From: Ardenticatenaceae bacterium
GTDB lineage: Bacteria; Chloroflexota; Anaerolineae; Promineifilales; Promineifilaceae
Length of the DNA stretch: 64,000 nucleotides
Direction: 5' to 3'
Assembly: GCA_020634435.1 (NCBI GenBank)
Contig: JACKBS010000004.1
Span: 868,001 to 932,000, forward strand
Shown: positions 16,444 through 25,659 of the stretch, one piece after another
How positions within the stretch are numbered: position 1 is the stretch's first letter
Layout: each line of letters begins with the position of its first letter
Made by a program: the position numbers and the translations under genes
The notes under the pieces: generated by a model
What the model was told of the DNA's origin: nothing
What the model saw: only the letters and a program-made list of their open reading frames with translations
Databases searched by the model: none

Positions 16444-17199
16444 ATGTACCAGACTGATATGTACGAAGGCATGATTGCCGAGACGGTGACCATGCCGGGC
16501 CACAATGGTGATTTGATCAACGCGTATCTGGCACGGCCGTTAGGGCCTGGACCTTATCCTGGCATGGTCATCATCCATCACATGCCCGGTTGGGACGAAT
16601 GGTATCGTGAAGCGACGCGCAAATATGCGCATCAGGGCTACGTGGCCATCTCGCCCAATCTTTACTTCCGCGCCGGGCACGGCACGCCAGAGGATGTAGC
16701 CGCCAAGGTGCGCGCCAACGGCGGCGTACCCGATGAGCAGGCCGTCGGCGACATGGCTGGTGCGCTGCACTACCTGCAATCGCTCCCCTACGTCAGCGAC
16801 AAAATTGGCGTTTGGGGCACCTGCTCTGGTGGTCGCCACGCCTATCTGGCAGCTTGCTGCGTGCCGGGATTTTCGGCCGTTGTCGATTGCTGGGGTGGGC
16901 GCGTTGTGATGGAAGAGAAAGACCTTTCGCCCAATTTCCCCGTCGCCCCGCTGGATTACACCAAAGATTTGAACATCCCGCTGCTGGGCATCTTCGGCGC
17001 AGACGATCATAGCCCCACGCCCGCGCAGGTAGCCATCCACGAGGAAGAATTGAAAAAGCACGGCAAAGATTACGAGTTCCACATGTACCCCGACGCCGGG
17101 CACGGTTTCTTCTACCACAACCGGCCCATGTACCGCCAGGCGCAGGCGGTGGACGGTTGGAGTAAGATTTTTGCCTTTTTGGGTAAGCATCTTGCTTAG
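16444..17199 (+). CDS. Dienelactone hydrolase family protein
   Basis: A 251-residue alpha/beta hydrolase of the carboxymethylenebutenolidase family. The nucleophile elbow GTCSGG has cysteine in place of serine, as in true dienelactone hydrolases. An acid in GADDHSPTP and the histidine of AGHGFFYH complete a Cys-Asp-His triad. DLH enzymes open dienelactones in chlorocatechol degradation; many paralogues have other esters as substrates. With the deiodinase-like and HpaH-like genes nearby, a role in aromatic or haloaromatic breakdown is plausible but not shown. AAAGGAA precedes the ATG. Confidence 0.85.
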   Translation: MYQTDMYEGMIAETVTMPGHNGDLINAYLARPLGPGPYPGMVIIHHMPGWDEWYREATRKYAHQGYVAISPNLYFRAGHGTPEDVAAKVRANGGVPDEQAVGDMAGALHYLQSLPYVSDKIGVWGTCSGGRHAYLAACCVPGFSAVVDCWGGRVVMEEKDLSPNFPVAPLDYTKDLNIPLLGIFGADDHSPTPAQVAIHEEELKKHGKDYEFHMYPDAGHGFFYHNRPMYRQAQAVDGWSKIFAFLGKHLA

Positions 17200-17212
17200 C
17201 GGAGCGGATGAG

Positions 17213-17758
17213 ATGGCGACAAGCGAGATAAGTTATCGCTGGATGGAGCCTGATGAAGTCTCAAAATTAAAGGATATTGACCGCTCTGAAAAGATTCGGA
17301 TCAATTACAAATACGTTGAGGGTGAACTCCAAGCCAGAGATGTCGATTGGGATACGCCAGCCTGGTTCACGGAGGGAGATGGAGAGCATACGGTTGCCAG
17401 CCATATTCGGTTTTGCAAGGAACATTTGGCGAGAAACGGCCGTATGTGCGGTGCCTTCCACGATCAAAAATTGGTGGGAGTAGGCATCATCCAGCCCGAT
17501 GTTGCTGCGGGCACGGCTCAGTTGGCTTACCTGCATGTCAGCAATCGGTATCGGCAAAAAGGGATTGGCAATCAAATCGTTGCAATGCTGATTGATGAAG
17601 CAAGAAGGTCGGGGGCGGCAAAACTGTATGTGTCGGCAACACCCAGTGGTTCTGCGGTGAACTTCTATCAGAGCCAAGGGTTTAGACCGACGGCAGCACC
17701 TATTCGGGAGTTGTTTGAACTTGAACCGGATGATATTCACATGCTCATGGAACTTTGA
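17213..17758 (+). CDS. GNAT-family N-acetyltransferase
   Basis: A 181-residue acetyltransferase. The acetyl-CoA loop is in VSNRYRQKGIGNQIVAML (Q/R-x-x-G-x-G/A type), followed by the helix-strand LYVSATPSGSAVNFYQSQGF that closes GNAT folds. I used ATG 17213 with GGAG upstream; the longer frame overlaps the hydrolase gene's end. The substrate is unknown. It starts 13 bp after the dienelactone hydrolase stop, so co-transcription is likely. Confidence 0.82.
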   Translation: MATSEISYRWMEPDEVSKLKDIDRSEKIRINYKYVEGELQARDVDWDTPAWFTEGDGEHTVASHIRFCKEHLARNGRMCGAFHDQKLVGVGIIQPDVAAGTAQLAYLHVSNRYRQKGIGNQIVAMLIDEARRSGAAKLYVSATPSGSAVNFYQSQGFRPTAAPIRELFELEPDDIHMLMEL

Positions 17759-17783
17759 GCGACGAGACGATGGAGAATAGTAC

Positions 17784-18050
17784 ATGTGCACAATGATTGT
17801 GGAAAAGGTCGAAATTGAAGGATGCGGCAAGGGAACGGGCGGTTGGTTCGATGTGAATCAGGCAAACGTTTCCTACGATCATCCGTTTAACGCACCGCTG
17901 GAGCATGCTCTGAATATTGATTTTGTGAATGAAGCCCTCGGCCCCGGTGCTCGCGTTGCTGTAGAAATAAGCGCCGAAGCCGCCCGTGCCCTGGTTGCTA
18001 CAATTCTATCCGTCCTGGCCGAAGCTGAAGCGAATGGACAACTTGTTTGA
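17784..18050 (+). CDS. Small conserved protein (DUF6295-like)
   Basis: An 88-residue protein with N-terminal MCTMIVEKVEIEGCGKG, then YDHPFNAPLEHALNIDFVNEALGPGARVAVEIS and a C-terminal helix. This matches my recollection of the DUF6295 family of small actinobacterial/Chloroflexi proteins; no biochemical role is known. It lies 25 bp after the GNAT gene and upstream of a palindrome that separates it from acetoacetyl-CoA synthetase. Confidence 0.65.
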   Translation: MCTMIVEKVEIEGCGKGTGGWFDVNQANVSYDHPFNAPLEHALNIDFVNEALGPGARVAVEISAEAARALVATILSVLAEAEANGQLV

Positions 18051-18057
18051 TGGGCTG

Positions 18058-18091
18058 AGGTGACAGGCACTTTCAAAAGTGCCTGTCACCT
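18058..18091. repeat. Perfect 16-bp palindrome (TGACAGGCAC type)
   Basis: AGGTGACAGGCACTTT (18058-18073) and its exact complement (18076-18091) have a 2-nt centre. The word GTGACAGGCACTT is known as part of REP-like elements associated with RAYT transposases in other genomes; no transposase is nearby. It overlaps an upstream in-frame ATG (18060) of the next gene, which argues against that start. Confidence 0.65.
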
Positions 18092-18107
18092 TGGAGGCAA
18101 GGGTGGT

Positions 18108-20084
18108 ATGAAAGAAGAGGTACAGGCAGGGGATGTGCTGTGGCAGCCGTCGTCGGAAGTACTGGAGCAGGGGAATCTGTCGCGCTTTATGCGTTGGCTG
18201 GCGGCGGAGCGCAATCTGGCGTTTTCCAGCTACGATGAACTGTGGCACTGGTCGGTGACGGAGTTGGGGCCGTTTTGGCAGGCGATTTGGGATTTTTGCG
18301 AGGTGAAGGCATCGCAGCGGGGGGAGGTGGCTCTGGCTGATGCGCAGATGCCCGGCGCAGTTTGGTTCCCTCAGGCGCGGTTGAACTATGCAGAGAACAT
18401 CTTTGCCCAAATGACCGACGAGCGTCCCGCACTGCTGTATGAAGATGAGGATGGGCCGTTGGTTGAGTGGAGGTGGAAGGAGGTGCGGCGGCAAACGGCC
18501 GTTCTTCAGCAAAATCTCAAAAGTCTGGGCATTGATGAGGGTGATCGCGTCGTAGCCTATCTGCCCAACATTCCGGAAGCAATCATTTCCTGTTTGGCGG
18601 TGGTCAGTTTGGGCGCGATCTGGTCCAGCGCCTCGCCCGATTTTGGCAGCAAGGCGGTGCTGGACCGCTTTGCCCAAATCGAGCCAAAGCTGCTGATTAC
18701 CGTAGATGGATATCGGTATAACGGCAAACCCTTCGACCGCCGCGACATCGTGACCCAACTTCAAGCAGGCTTGCCTACGCTTGAAAACACAATCGCCATT
18801 CCGCTGCTGGATGATGCGCCACTGCCAAATGCGCTTTCCTGGCCAGACCTGTTGGCCAACGCCGTTGAAACGCCAGAACTAACCTTTGCCCAGGTGCCGT
18901 TTGACCATCCGCTGTGGATTTTGTACTCGTCTGGCACCACCGGCTTGCCCAAGCCAATTGTACATGGGCACGGTGGCAACCTGCTAGAGCACAAAAAAGC
19001 GATCATGCTGCACAACGACATCAAGCCCGGCGACCGCTTTTTTTGGTACACCAGCACCGGCTGGATGATGTGGAACTACCTGGTTGGCTCGCTGCTGAGC
19101 GGTAGCACAGCCATTTTGTACAACGGCAGTCCGTCGTACCCCACTTTAGATCGCCTGTGGGATTTAGTGGAGCGCAGCGGCATGACCTATTTTGGCCTGT
19201 CGCCTGCGTTTGTGGCCGCGTGCCAAAATGCGGGCATCCAGCCCAACCAGCAGCACGATCTGGCCCAAATTCGCGGCATTGGCTCGACAGGCGCACCGCT
19301 GCCCGTGTCGGCATTTGCCTGGCTTTACCAAAACGTCCACGATGATTTTGTCCTGGAATCGCTGAGCGGTGGCACCGATTTGTGTACGGCGTTTGTGGGT
19401 GGCTGTCGCCTAAAGCCGGTGTATGCGGGCGAAATTCAGGGCGCGTCGCTAGGGGCCAAGGTACAGGCGTGGAATGCCGATGGCGAACCAGTGGTAGGGG
19501 AGGTGGGTGAACTGGTCATTGCCGCGCCGATGCCCTCGATGCCGGTGAAGTTTTGGAACGATCCGGGCAATGTGCGCTACCAGGAGAGCTACTTCGAGAT
19601 GTTTCCTGGCGTTTGGCGACACGGGGATTGGATCAAGTTTGATGAACGGGGTGGCTGTGTGATTTACGGCCGTTCCGATGCCACCATCAATCGCAGAGGC
19701 ATCCGCATGGGCACCAGCGAAATTTACGCCTGCGTGGAAGCCATTGACGGTGTCTTGGATAGTCTGGTGGTCGATTTGGAACTGCTGGACCGGGATTCCT
19801 ACATGCCGCTCTTCGTTATTTTGGCTGAGGGGCGTATGCTGGACGATGCGCTGCGCCAGCAGATCAACCAGGCGCTGCGCACCCAACTTTCGCCGCGCCA
19901 CGTGCCGGATGCGATTTATCAGGTGCAGGAACTACCCTACACGCTCAGCGGCAAGAAGCTGGAAATCCCCGTGCGGCGCATTTTGCTGGGCCATCCGGTG
20001 GAAAAAGCCGCTAACCTCGGTGCCATGCGCAACCCGGAATCGATTCAATTTTTTATTAAGCTAGCGAGTGAGTTAGCAAATTAA
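18108..20084 (+). CDS. aacS: Acetoacetyl-CoA synthetase
   Basis: A 658-residue ANL-superfamily acyl-CoA ligase. The ATP loop YSSGTTGLPKPIVHGHGG, the adenylate motif WYTSTGWMMWNYLVGSL, the hinge segment YGRSDATINRRGIRMGTSEIY, and the C-terminal catalytic lysine in LSGKKLEIPVRRIL are all present. Length and the N-terminal WQPSSEVLE...FMRWLAAERNL match AacS, which activates acetoacetate for ketone-body or polyhydroxyalkanoate metabolism. I chose ATG 18108 with GGAGG ten bases upstream; the earlier ATG lies inside a palindrome. Confidence 0.92.
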   Translation: MKEEVQAGDVLWQPSSEVLEQGNLSRFMRWLAAERNLAFSSYDELWHWSVTELGPFWQAIWDFCEVKASQRGEVALADAQMPGAVWFPQARLNYAENIFAQMTDERPALLYEDEDGPLVEWRWKEVRRQTAVLQQNLKSLGIDEGDRVVAYLPNIPEAIISCLAVVSLGAIWSSASPDFGSKAVLDRFAQIEPKLLITVDGYRYNGKPFDRRDIVTQLQAGLPTLENTIAIPLLDDAPLPNALSWPDLLANAVETPELTFAQVPFDHPLWILYSSGTTGLPKPIVHGHGGNLLEHKKAIMLHNDIKPGDRFFWYTSTGWMMWNYLVGSLLSGSTAILYNGSPSYPTLDRLWDLVERSGMTYFGLSPAFVAACQNAGIQPNQQHDLAQIRGIGSTGAPLPVSAFAWLYQNVHDDFVLESLSGGTDLCTAFVGGCRLKPVYAGEIQGASLGAKVQAWNADGEPVVGEVGELVIAAPMPSMPVKFWNDPGNVRYQESYFEMFPGVWRHGDWIKFDERGGCVIYGRSDATINRRGIRMGTSEIYACVEAIDGVLDSLVVDLELLDRDSYMPLFVILAEGRMLDDALRQQINQALRTQLSPRHVPDAIYQVQELPYTLSGKKLEIPVRRILLGHPVEKAANLGAMRNPESIQFFIKLASELAN

Positions 20085-20102
20085 AACAAACCAATCACCA
20101 CG

Positions 20103-20182
20103 TGTCATTTCGACCGTAGGGAGAAATCCTTCTACAACCTGAAGCCAGAAAGATTTCTCGCCAAAAGCGGCTCGAAATGACA
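20103..20182. repeat. TGTCATTTCGA-type inverted repeat
   Basis: GTGTCATTTCGACCG...GAGAAATC (20103-20128) is complementary to GATTTCTCGCC...CTCGAAATGACAG (20152-20182), with an internal unpaired section. The outer word TGTCATTTCGA is the terminal repeat of a common bacterial intergenic palindrome. It lies between aacS and the methyltransferase gene. Confidence 0.6.
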
Positions 20183-20200
20183 GGCGCGAGTACGTTTTCA

Positions 20201-21607
20201 ATGAGCAAACGAGTCATTATTGATGCCGATAAACCGCTGTCGCAGTCGCTGTTGTGGGACATTCAGCGGGCGTATTTTTTGCAGGCGGGCATGAAAGCGT
20301 GGCAAGATGACGTGGTGCCCAGCGACATCAGCAGCAATCCGGTGATGGCCCGGGCGTACAGCCAGATTGTGTTTGGCTACCTGCGCGACTGTTTTGCCGC
20401 CGCCCAGCGGGGCGAGTTTGAGCTGGACCCCAGCCAGCCAATCAACATCATCGAGTTGGGCGCAGGGTCGGGGCGACTGGCATACCATTTTTTGCAGACA
20501 TTTTTGCCGCGCTACCGGCAGTCCCCATTTGCCAGCCAGCCGATTCGCTACGTGATGACTGATTTTGTGCCCGAGATTTTGGAATTTTGGCGGAAGCATG
20601 AGCGCTTCCAACCATTTTTTGAGGCGGGTATTTTGGATGTGGCGTTGTTTGATGTGATGGAGATGGAACGGCCGTTTCACCTACAAATCTCCAAGCAAAC
20701 TCTCACCCCTACAAACACGACCGATCCCGTCATTCTCATCGCCAACTACTTTTTCGACAGCATTCCTCAAGACAGCTTTGTGATTGAAGAGGGGCTGCTT
20801 TGCCAAAATTTGCTCACGCTCAGCAGCAGCCAGCCCGAGCCAGATTTAGCCGATCCAGCGCTGTGGGACCGTCTGGAGCTGCATTACGAGCCAATTCCGC
20901 TGGCCGACACGCCGTACGACGAGCCGCGTTACAACCAGATTTTGACCGACTATGAAGCTTCCCTGCCGGATTGCAGCTTTTCGTTTCCGAACGTGGGGCT
21001 AGATTGTCTGCGGTATTGGTCGGGGTTTGGCAACGGCCGTCTTCTCTTTCTCACCAGTGACCGGGGCTACAGCACACCCGATGCTCTCGTCAGCCAGCCC
21101 GATCCGCTGCCTAACTTGCACGGCAGCTTTTCACTAATGGTCAATTACCATGCCATTAGCGAATTCGCTTCGCATAGCAAGGGGTTAGTGGGCCAGGTGC
21201 CATATTACCAGGACAACATTCAGGTGTTGGCTTACCTGCTAGGGCAGGGCGCACAGCAAGCGCCGGAAACACAGCTTGCTTTTACTGAGGCAGTGAGCCA
21301 GGGCGGACCAGACGATTTCCATGCTCTGAAAAATGTTGTCGAACGCCAATATGCCACAATGAACTTACCGGAGTTGTTGAGCTTTTTGCGTATGTCTGGG
21401 TGGGACGCCAGCATCTTTACCCACATGCATCCCCATCTGCAAAAAGCTACCAAAACGGCCGATCCTGCCTGGTATCCTGATGTGGCGCAAGCGCTGCAGC
21501 AAATCTGGCAGCATTACCTGCCTCTTCGCTTAGACGACACTGTACAAGAGGCAATCAGAGACGTATTGTCGTTGATGGGCTACCAGGATTTTACAGATGA
21601 AACTTGA
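20201..21607 (+). CDS. Class I SAM-dependent methyltransferase
   Basis: A 468-residue protein from ATG 20201; an earlier in-frame ATG at 20177 lies within the palindrome. The segment INIIELGAGSGRLAYHFLQ (about residues 82-100) is SAM motif I, and later VILIANYFFDSIPQDSF resembles the post-I region of MidA/NDUFAF7-type arginine methyltransferases. The C-terminal third is helical and of no family I recognise. The target is unknown. A strong terminator follows, so it ends its transcription unit. Confidence 0.7.
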   Translation: MSKRVIIDADKPLSQSLLWDIQRAYFLQAGMKAWQDDVVPSDISSNPVMARAYSQIVFGYLRDCFAAAQRGEFELDPSQPINIIELGAGSGRLAYHFLQTFLPRYRQSPFASQPIRYVMTDFVPEILEFWRKHERFQPFFEAGILDVALFDVMEMERPFHLQISKQTLTPTNTTDPVILIANYFFDSIPQDSFVIEEGLLCQNLLTLSSSQPEPDLADPALWDRLELHYEPIPLADTPYDEPRYNQILTDYEASLPDCSFSFPNVGLDCLRYWSGFGNGRLLFLTSDRGYSTPDALVSQPDPLPNLHGSFSLMVNYHAISEFASHSKGLVGQVPYYQDNIQVLAYLLGQGAQQAPETQLAFTEAVSQGGPDDFHALKNVVERQYATMNLPELLSFLRMSGWDASIFTHMHPHLQKATKTADPAWYPDVAQALQQIWQHYLPLRLDDTVQEAIRDVLSLMGYQDFTDET

Positions 21608-21649
21608 CCGTTTTCGCGAAACAGATCCAATTCAGATTCCAAAATTAGC

Positions 21650-21683
21650 AAAGAGGCTGCACTGACCCGTGGCCTCTTTTTTT
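21650..21683 (+). terminator. Rho-independent terminator
   Basis: AAAGAGGC (21650-21657) pairs with GCCTCTTT (21672-21679), followed by a T-run. It lies 43 bases after the methyltransferase stop. Confidence 0.8.
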
Positions 21684-21696
21684 GTCTATCTTTCAC

Positions 21697-21760
21697 TTGA
21701 CAAGTCGCTATCCTTGGAAGTATATTTCGCGCAAATAATAAACAGAGACTCGGTTTATTA
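21697..21760 (+). promoter_or_regulatory. Promoter and dyad operator of the TetR-ABC operon
   Basis: TTGACA (21697-21702) and TATATT (21721-21726) are separated by 18 bp, a good sigma-70-type promoter. Just downstream, TAATAAAC (21736-21743) and GTTTATTA (21753-21760) form a perfect 8-bp dyad with a 9-nt spacer at the expected start site, a typical TetR operator position. AGGAG and the TetR ATG follow at once, so negative autoregulation is likely. Confidence 0.65.
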
Positions 21761-21774
21761 ATTAGGAGTGGCTT

Positions 21775-22482
21775 ATGGCACGAACTGTCAACGAAGAAAA
21801 ATACGCGGAAAAGCGCAATGAAATTTTGAACGCGGTACAGCGGTTAGTGATGGTCAAAGGATACGAGCAGATGACCATCCAAGACATTCTGAAGGAGCTA
21901 GAGATTTCCAGCGGGGCGTTTTACCACTACTTCGACTCGAAAACGGCGATTTTGGACGCATTTATCGAGCGGATTCGCGAGGAAACGGAGAAGCCACTTC
22001 TACCCATCCTGCACGATCCGCAGCTGTCGGCATTGGAGAAGCTGCGGGGTTTCTTTGATGTGCTGGACCGGATTCGGAGTGAGAACCGGGATGACATTAT
22101 TCAACTGGCGCGCGTCTGGTACACCGATGAAAACGCCATTGTGCGCCAGAAAGTGGACGAGGCGATGATGCAGCAGCGCGGGCCGCTGCTGACCGAAGTG
22201 GTTCGTCAGGGCTTTGCCGAAGGGGTATTCCAGACGAACTATCCAGAGATGTCTGGCGAGGTAATTTTGTCGCTGATGCAGGGGATGGGGAATGCTCATG
22301 CCCGCATCTTTTTTTCAGAAGACACGGCGCAGGGAGATCAGGCTAGGATTGAGGCCATTGTGGCGGTTTATGACGCATACATGGACGCGATTGAGCGCAC
22401 GTTAGGCGCTCCAGCCGGTTCCCTGCGGCGCTTAGATATTGAAGCGGTACAGAAGTGGGTCACCGCTACCAGTAAAGGATAA
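21775..22482 (+). CDS. TetR/AcrR-family regulator
   Basis: A 235-residue repressor. The N-terminal helix-turn-helix is visible as GYEQMTIQDILKELEISSGAFYHYFDSKTAIL (about residues 30-61). The C-terminal two thirds form a ligand-binding helical domain without recognisable specificity. It is followed five bases later by an ABC export pair, so it probably controls its own operon through the dyad at 21736-21760. Confidence 0.9.
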   Translation: MARTVNEEKYAEKRNEILNAVQRLVMVKGYEQMTIQDILKELEISSGAFYHYFDSKTAILDAFIERIREETEKPLLPILHDPQLSALEKLRGFFDVLDRIRSENRDDIIQLARVWYTDENAIVRQKVDEAMMQQRGPLLTEVVRQGFAEGVFQTNYPEMSGEVILSLMQGMGNAHARIFFSEDTAQGDQARIEAIVAVYDAYMDAIERTLGAPAGSLRRLDIEAVQKWVTATSKG

Positions 22483-22487
22483 ATAGG

Positions 22488-23237
22488 ATGATTGCTCAAC
22501 AGGTGGAGAAAACGGCCATTGCCACCCCCGCCACACAAACGCTGATTAAGGTTGCCAATTTGCGCAAAAGCTACACAACAGGTGAGGTAACGACGGAGGT
22601 TTTACAGGGCATAACTATGCAGGTTGGCGTCGGTGAAATTGGCGTTATTCTGGGGCCGTCTGGCTCCGGCAAAACGACACTGATGAACATTATTGGCGGC
22701 ATTGAACGGGCCAATTCTGGTGATGTTGTTGTGAACGGCATGGACATTGCCAGACTAAGCGATGCTGAGCTAACCAGCTATCGTCGCCAGCACGTTGGCT
22801 TTGTGTTTCAATTCTACAATCTGGTGCCCAACCTGACCGTGGCCGAAAATATTGAAGTGGTGGCCCATATCAGCCAGTCGCCCCTGAACATTGATGAGGT
22901 ATTAACGGCTGTTGCCATACAAGACAAAAAACACCGCTTTCCCAGAGAGCTGAGCGGTGGCGAGCAGCAGCGCGTTTCCATTGCCCGGGCAGTGGTCAAA
23001 AATCCACAGCTGCTCCTTTGCGATGAGCCAACCGGTGCGCTGGATTACGAAACATCGCATAGCATTCTGGGCCTTTTACAGAAGGTCAATCGGCAGTATG
23101 GCACCACCATTTTGATGGTGACCCACAACACCGCCATTGCCGTGATGGCCCACCGTGTCTTCAAACTGCGCAGCGCGGAGATTGCCGAAGAGTTGGTGAA
23201 CCAAACGGTTTTACCCGCCGAAGGAATTGAATGGTGA
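22488..23237 (+). CDS. ABC transporter ATPase (MacB/LolD type)
   Basis: A 249-residue ATP-binding subunit. It shows Walker A GPSGSGKTT, Q-loop FQFYNLVPNLTVAEN, signature LSGGEQQRVSIARA, and Walker B LLLCDEPTGALD. The MacB/LolD group couples to FtsX-type permeases and moves lipids, peptides or drugs outward rather than nutrients inward. The stop overlaps the permease start by seven bases, so translation is coupled. Confidence 0.93.
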   Translation: MIAQQVEKTAIATPATQTLIKVANLRKSYTTGEVTTEVLQGITMQVGVGEIGVILGPSGSGKTTLMNIIGGIERANSGDVVVNGMDIARLSDAELTSYRRQHVGFVFQFYNLVPNLTVAENIEVVAHISQSPLNIDEVLTAVAIQDKKHRFPRELSGGEQQRVSIARAVVKNPQLLLCDEPTGALDYETSHSILGLLQKVNRQYGTTILMVTHNTAIAVMAHRVFKLRSAEIAEELVNQTVLPAEGIEW

Positions 23238-25477
23238 TGACCCTGCAAAGACGAATCACACGAACATTTCGGGAAAATAAAGCCCAGTATCTGAGTGCTT
23301 TTTTCATGGTCATGATTAGCAGCATGCTGTTTGTGGGCATGAATTTGGTGGCCAATAATCTAAGACTGGTTTTTGACACCTTTGCCGAAAACAGTCAGTT
23401 GGAAGACGCTCAATTTGCCGCCGATTCTGAACTGGCCATTGCTGACCTGGAAAACCAGTTCAATGCGCGCATCGAGCAGAGCGGGGTGGCCGATTTTGAA
23501 GTGGAGCCGGGCCAAACGCTGCGCATTTTCCCGGCGAATGAGAAACTAAATCGCTATGCCCTTCTTGAGGGAAACGCTCTGGACGATAACAGCATTTTGC
23601 TGGATCCGCTGTTTGCCAAGGCGCACGATCTGGCAGCGGGGGATTCTTTGGTGGTAGCGGGACAGGAGTATACCGTGGCGGGCACGATGGTGCTGCCCAA
23701 CTACATTTATATCATTCGTTCCCGCGAGGAATTGATCAACGATCCGGCTACTTTTGGCATCGCGGTCGTGAGCCAGGCCAATTTTGCCGCTTTGCCCGGT
23801 ACGGCCGATTTTTATTCCATTCGTTTTGCCAACCGCGCCAATATCCACCAACAGGAAATCGCATTCAGAAATGGCCTGCTGACGGAAGGTGTGGCAATTA
23901 CTCGCTGGGACAGCACCGAAAACAACAGCAAGGTCACCTATGTGACGTTGGAAATCACGACGCTCTCGACTATGAGCACGGCTGTGCCGGGCATGTTGAT
24001 CATCTTGTCAATTGTGCTCATTGGTATCCTGCTTAAGCGGATGATGCAGCGGGAAACGGCCGTTATCGGCACATTTTACGCCCTGGGGTACCGCCAAACC
24101 GAGTTGCTGCGCCATTACCTGATGTATCCCCTGATTGTGGGTGGCACAGGGGGCATTCTGGGTGCCTTGCTTGGGATTTTGATAGGTAGGCTGATTTTTA
24201 GCTTTATGCTGAGCGTCTTTACCATGCCAGTGGCGGCCTTTCATTACAATTTTATCTTCTTGACGATTGGAATTCTCCTGCCCGTGGTTGTTCTTGTCGT
24301 CACTTCTTACTTCGCGGTCGTGAACATGCTGGGCCTTTCCCCGGCGGAGTTGATGAAAGGAACTCGGGTGTCGGAAAAGGTCAATATTGTCGAACGAGCC
24401 ATCAAGCTGGATCGCTTTAGCTTTGGCACCAAGTTTCAAATCCGCGAACAAGTAAGAAGCTTGTCGCGCACGGGCTTTCTGCTGTTTGGCATCATTGTGG
24501 CGACCATCCTGCTGCTGTATGGCATGACGCTGCAAAGCTCTTTGGACTATATGCTGGATGAAGGAATCGCGGCACTGTACAACCTGAAATATGAGTACGT
24601 CTACAATGATGTGCGTACGGAGGCGCCCCCGGCTGGATTTGAGCCGTTCAACGGCTTCTATGTCACGCCGCAGGCGGACAGCAGCGTCAATTTTGCCATC
24701 ATTGGCGCGCTGCCCCAAACCACACGGCTGCGCCTGAAAGACCCATCTGGAAACAAACTCATTCCTGATCGCGTGATCATTACCAGCCTATTGGCCGATA
24801 AGCTGCACATTGGCGTGGGTGATGTCCTTCGCGTCACCAGCGATGATGACCTTAAGGAATACTCGCTGACCATTGAAGCTGTGGCTGATTCGGCGGCGGG
24901 CGAATTTGTGTTTATGCCGTTGGAGCATTTGAACGCTATGCTTGGCATGCCGGCCATTTCCTATATTGGCATTTGGGGGGATGAGGTGTTGGAATTCCCC
25001 AAAGGCATTCTGGCAAGCAGCAAATCTATGGATGCAGTGGCCGCTGGCATTAGAAACCTTATTAGCCAATCGGGCGTGTTGGTCTATACCATGATTGGCA
25101 TGTCGTTTATTCTGGGCTTGATCATCATCTTCCTTGTCACAGGAATGATTATTGAAGAAAACCGGACTACCATTTCGCTCTTCAAGGTGCTGGGTTACCA
25201 GCCCAAAGAAATTAACCGGCTGATTCTGAACAGCAATACGGCCGTTGTCATCCTGGGTTACCTATTGGGCATTCCCCTCCTGTTACTGTCTGTTTCGGCA
25301 CTCATGCAAAACCTCACGGAAAGCATGCAGATGACAATTCCGGTTCGGCTAAATGTTGGGTTCATGTTGGTGGGGTTTGTCGTTGTATTTGTAACGTACC
25401 AGACGGCGCTGCTGCTTAGCCGGAAAAAGATTGATCGCATTCTCATGGGTGAGGCGCTCAAAGCGGGCACCGAGTAG
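23231..25477 (+). CDS. FtsX-like ABC permease
   Basis: A 748-residue permease with a first transmembrane helix near 18-38, an extracytoplasmic domain, a four-helix FtsX core around 250-375, a second soluble domain and a second FtsX core at about 610-740. Two FtsX domains in one chain allow it to work as the whole membrane part with the upstream ATPase. The substrate is unknown; TetR control suggests response to a toxic or envelope-active compound. A strong terminator follows. Confidence 0.88.
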   Translation: MVMTLQRRITRTFRENKAQYLSAFFMVMISSMLFVGMNLVANNLRLVFDTFAENSQLEDAQFAADSELAIADLENQFNARIEQSGVADFEVEPGQTLRIFPANEKLNRYALLEGNALDDNSILLDPLFAKAHDLAAGDSLVVAGQEYTVAGTMVLPNYIYIIRSREELINDPATFGIAVVSQANFAALPGTADFYSIRFANRANIHQQEIAFRNGLLTEGVAITRWDSTENNSKVTYVTLEITTLSTMSTAVPGMLIILSIVLIGILLKRMMQRETAVIGTFYALGYRQTELLRHYLMYPLIVGGTGGILGALLGILIGRLIFSFMLSVFTMPVAAFHYNFIFLTIGILLPVVVLVVTSYFAVVNMLGLSPAELMKGTRVSEKVNIVERAIKLDRFSFGTKFQIREQVRSLSRTGFLLFGIIVATILLLYGMTLQSSLDYMLDEGIAALYNLKYEYVYNDVRTEAPPAGFEPFNGFYVTPQADSSVNFAIIGALPQTTRLRLKDPSGNKLIPDRVIITSLLADKLHIGVGDVLRVTSDDDLKEYSLTIEAVADSAAGEFVFMPLEHLNAMLGMPAISYIGIWGDEVLEFPKGILASSKSMDAVAAGIRNLISQSGVLVYTMIGMSFILGLIIIFLVTGMIIEENRTTISLFKVLGYQPKEINRLILNSNTAVVILGYLLGIPLLLLSVSALMQNLTESMQMTIPVRLNVGFMLVGFVVVFVTYQTALLLSRKKIDRILMGEALKAGTE

Positions 25478-25509
25478 GTAGTTTTCACTGTTTTCCGGTT
25501 AAAAGATGG

Positions 25510-25546
25510 GGCCAACGCTTGAAAATCAAGTGTTGGCCTTTGTTTT
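25510..25546 (+). terminator. Rho-independent terminator of the ABC operon
   Basis: GGCCAACGCTTGA (25510-25522) pairs with TCAAGTGTTGGCC (25526-25538; one G-U) across a 3-nt loop, then TTTGTTTT. It is well placed 33 bases after the permease stop. Confidence 0.85.
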
Positions 25547-25659
25547 ATACCGCAGGTATATCCGTTTTGTATATCTTTGTGGATGTAAACGGCCGTTTCC
25601 TCTTGCTATCTTTATAGTTTAGAAAACACCATTTATCCAAACACAAAGGAGCAAAAGCG

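Noticed and set aside
10387..17000. Multi-gene defence island
   Set aside because: Only the NACHT gene has a defence-like architecture; neighbours are metabolic enzymes.
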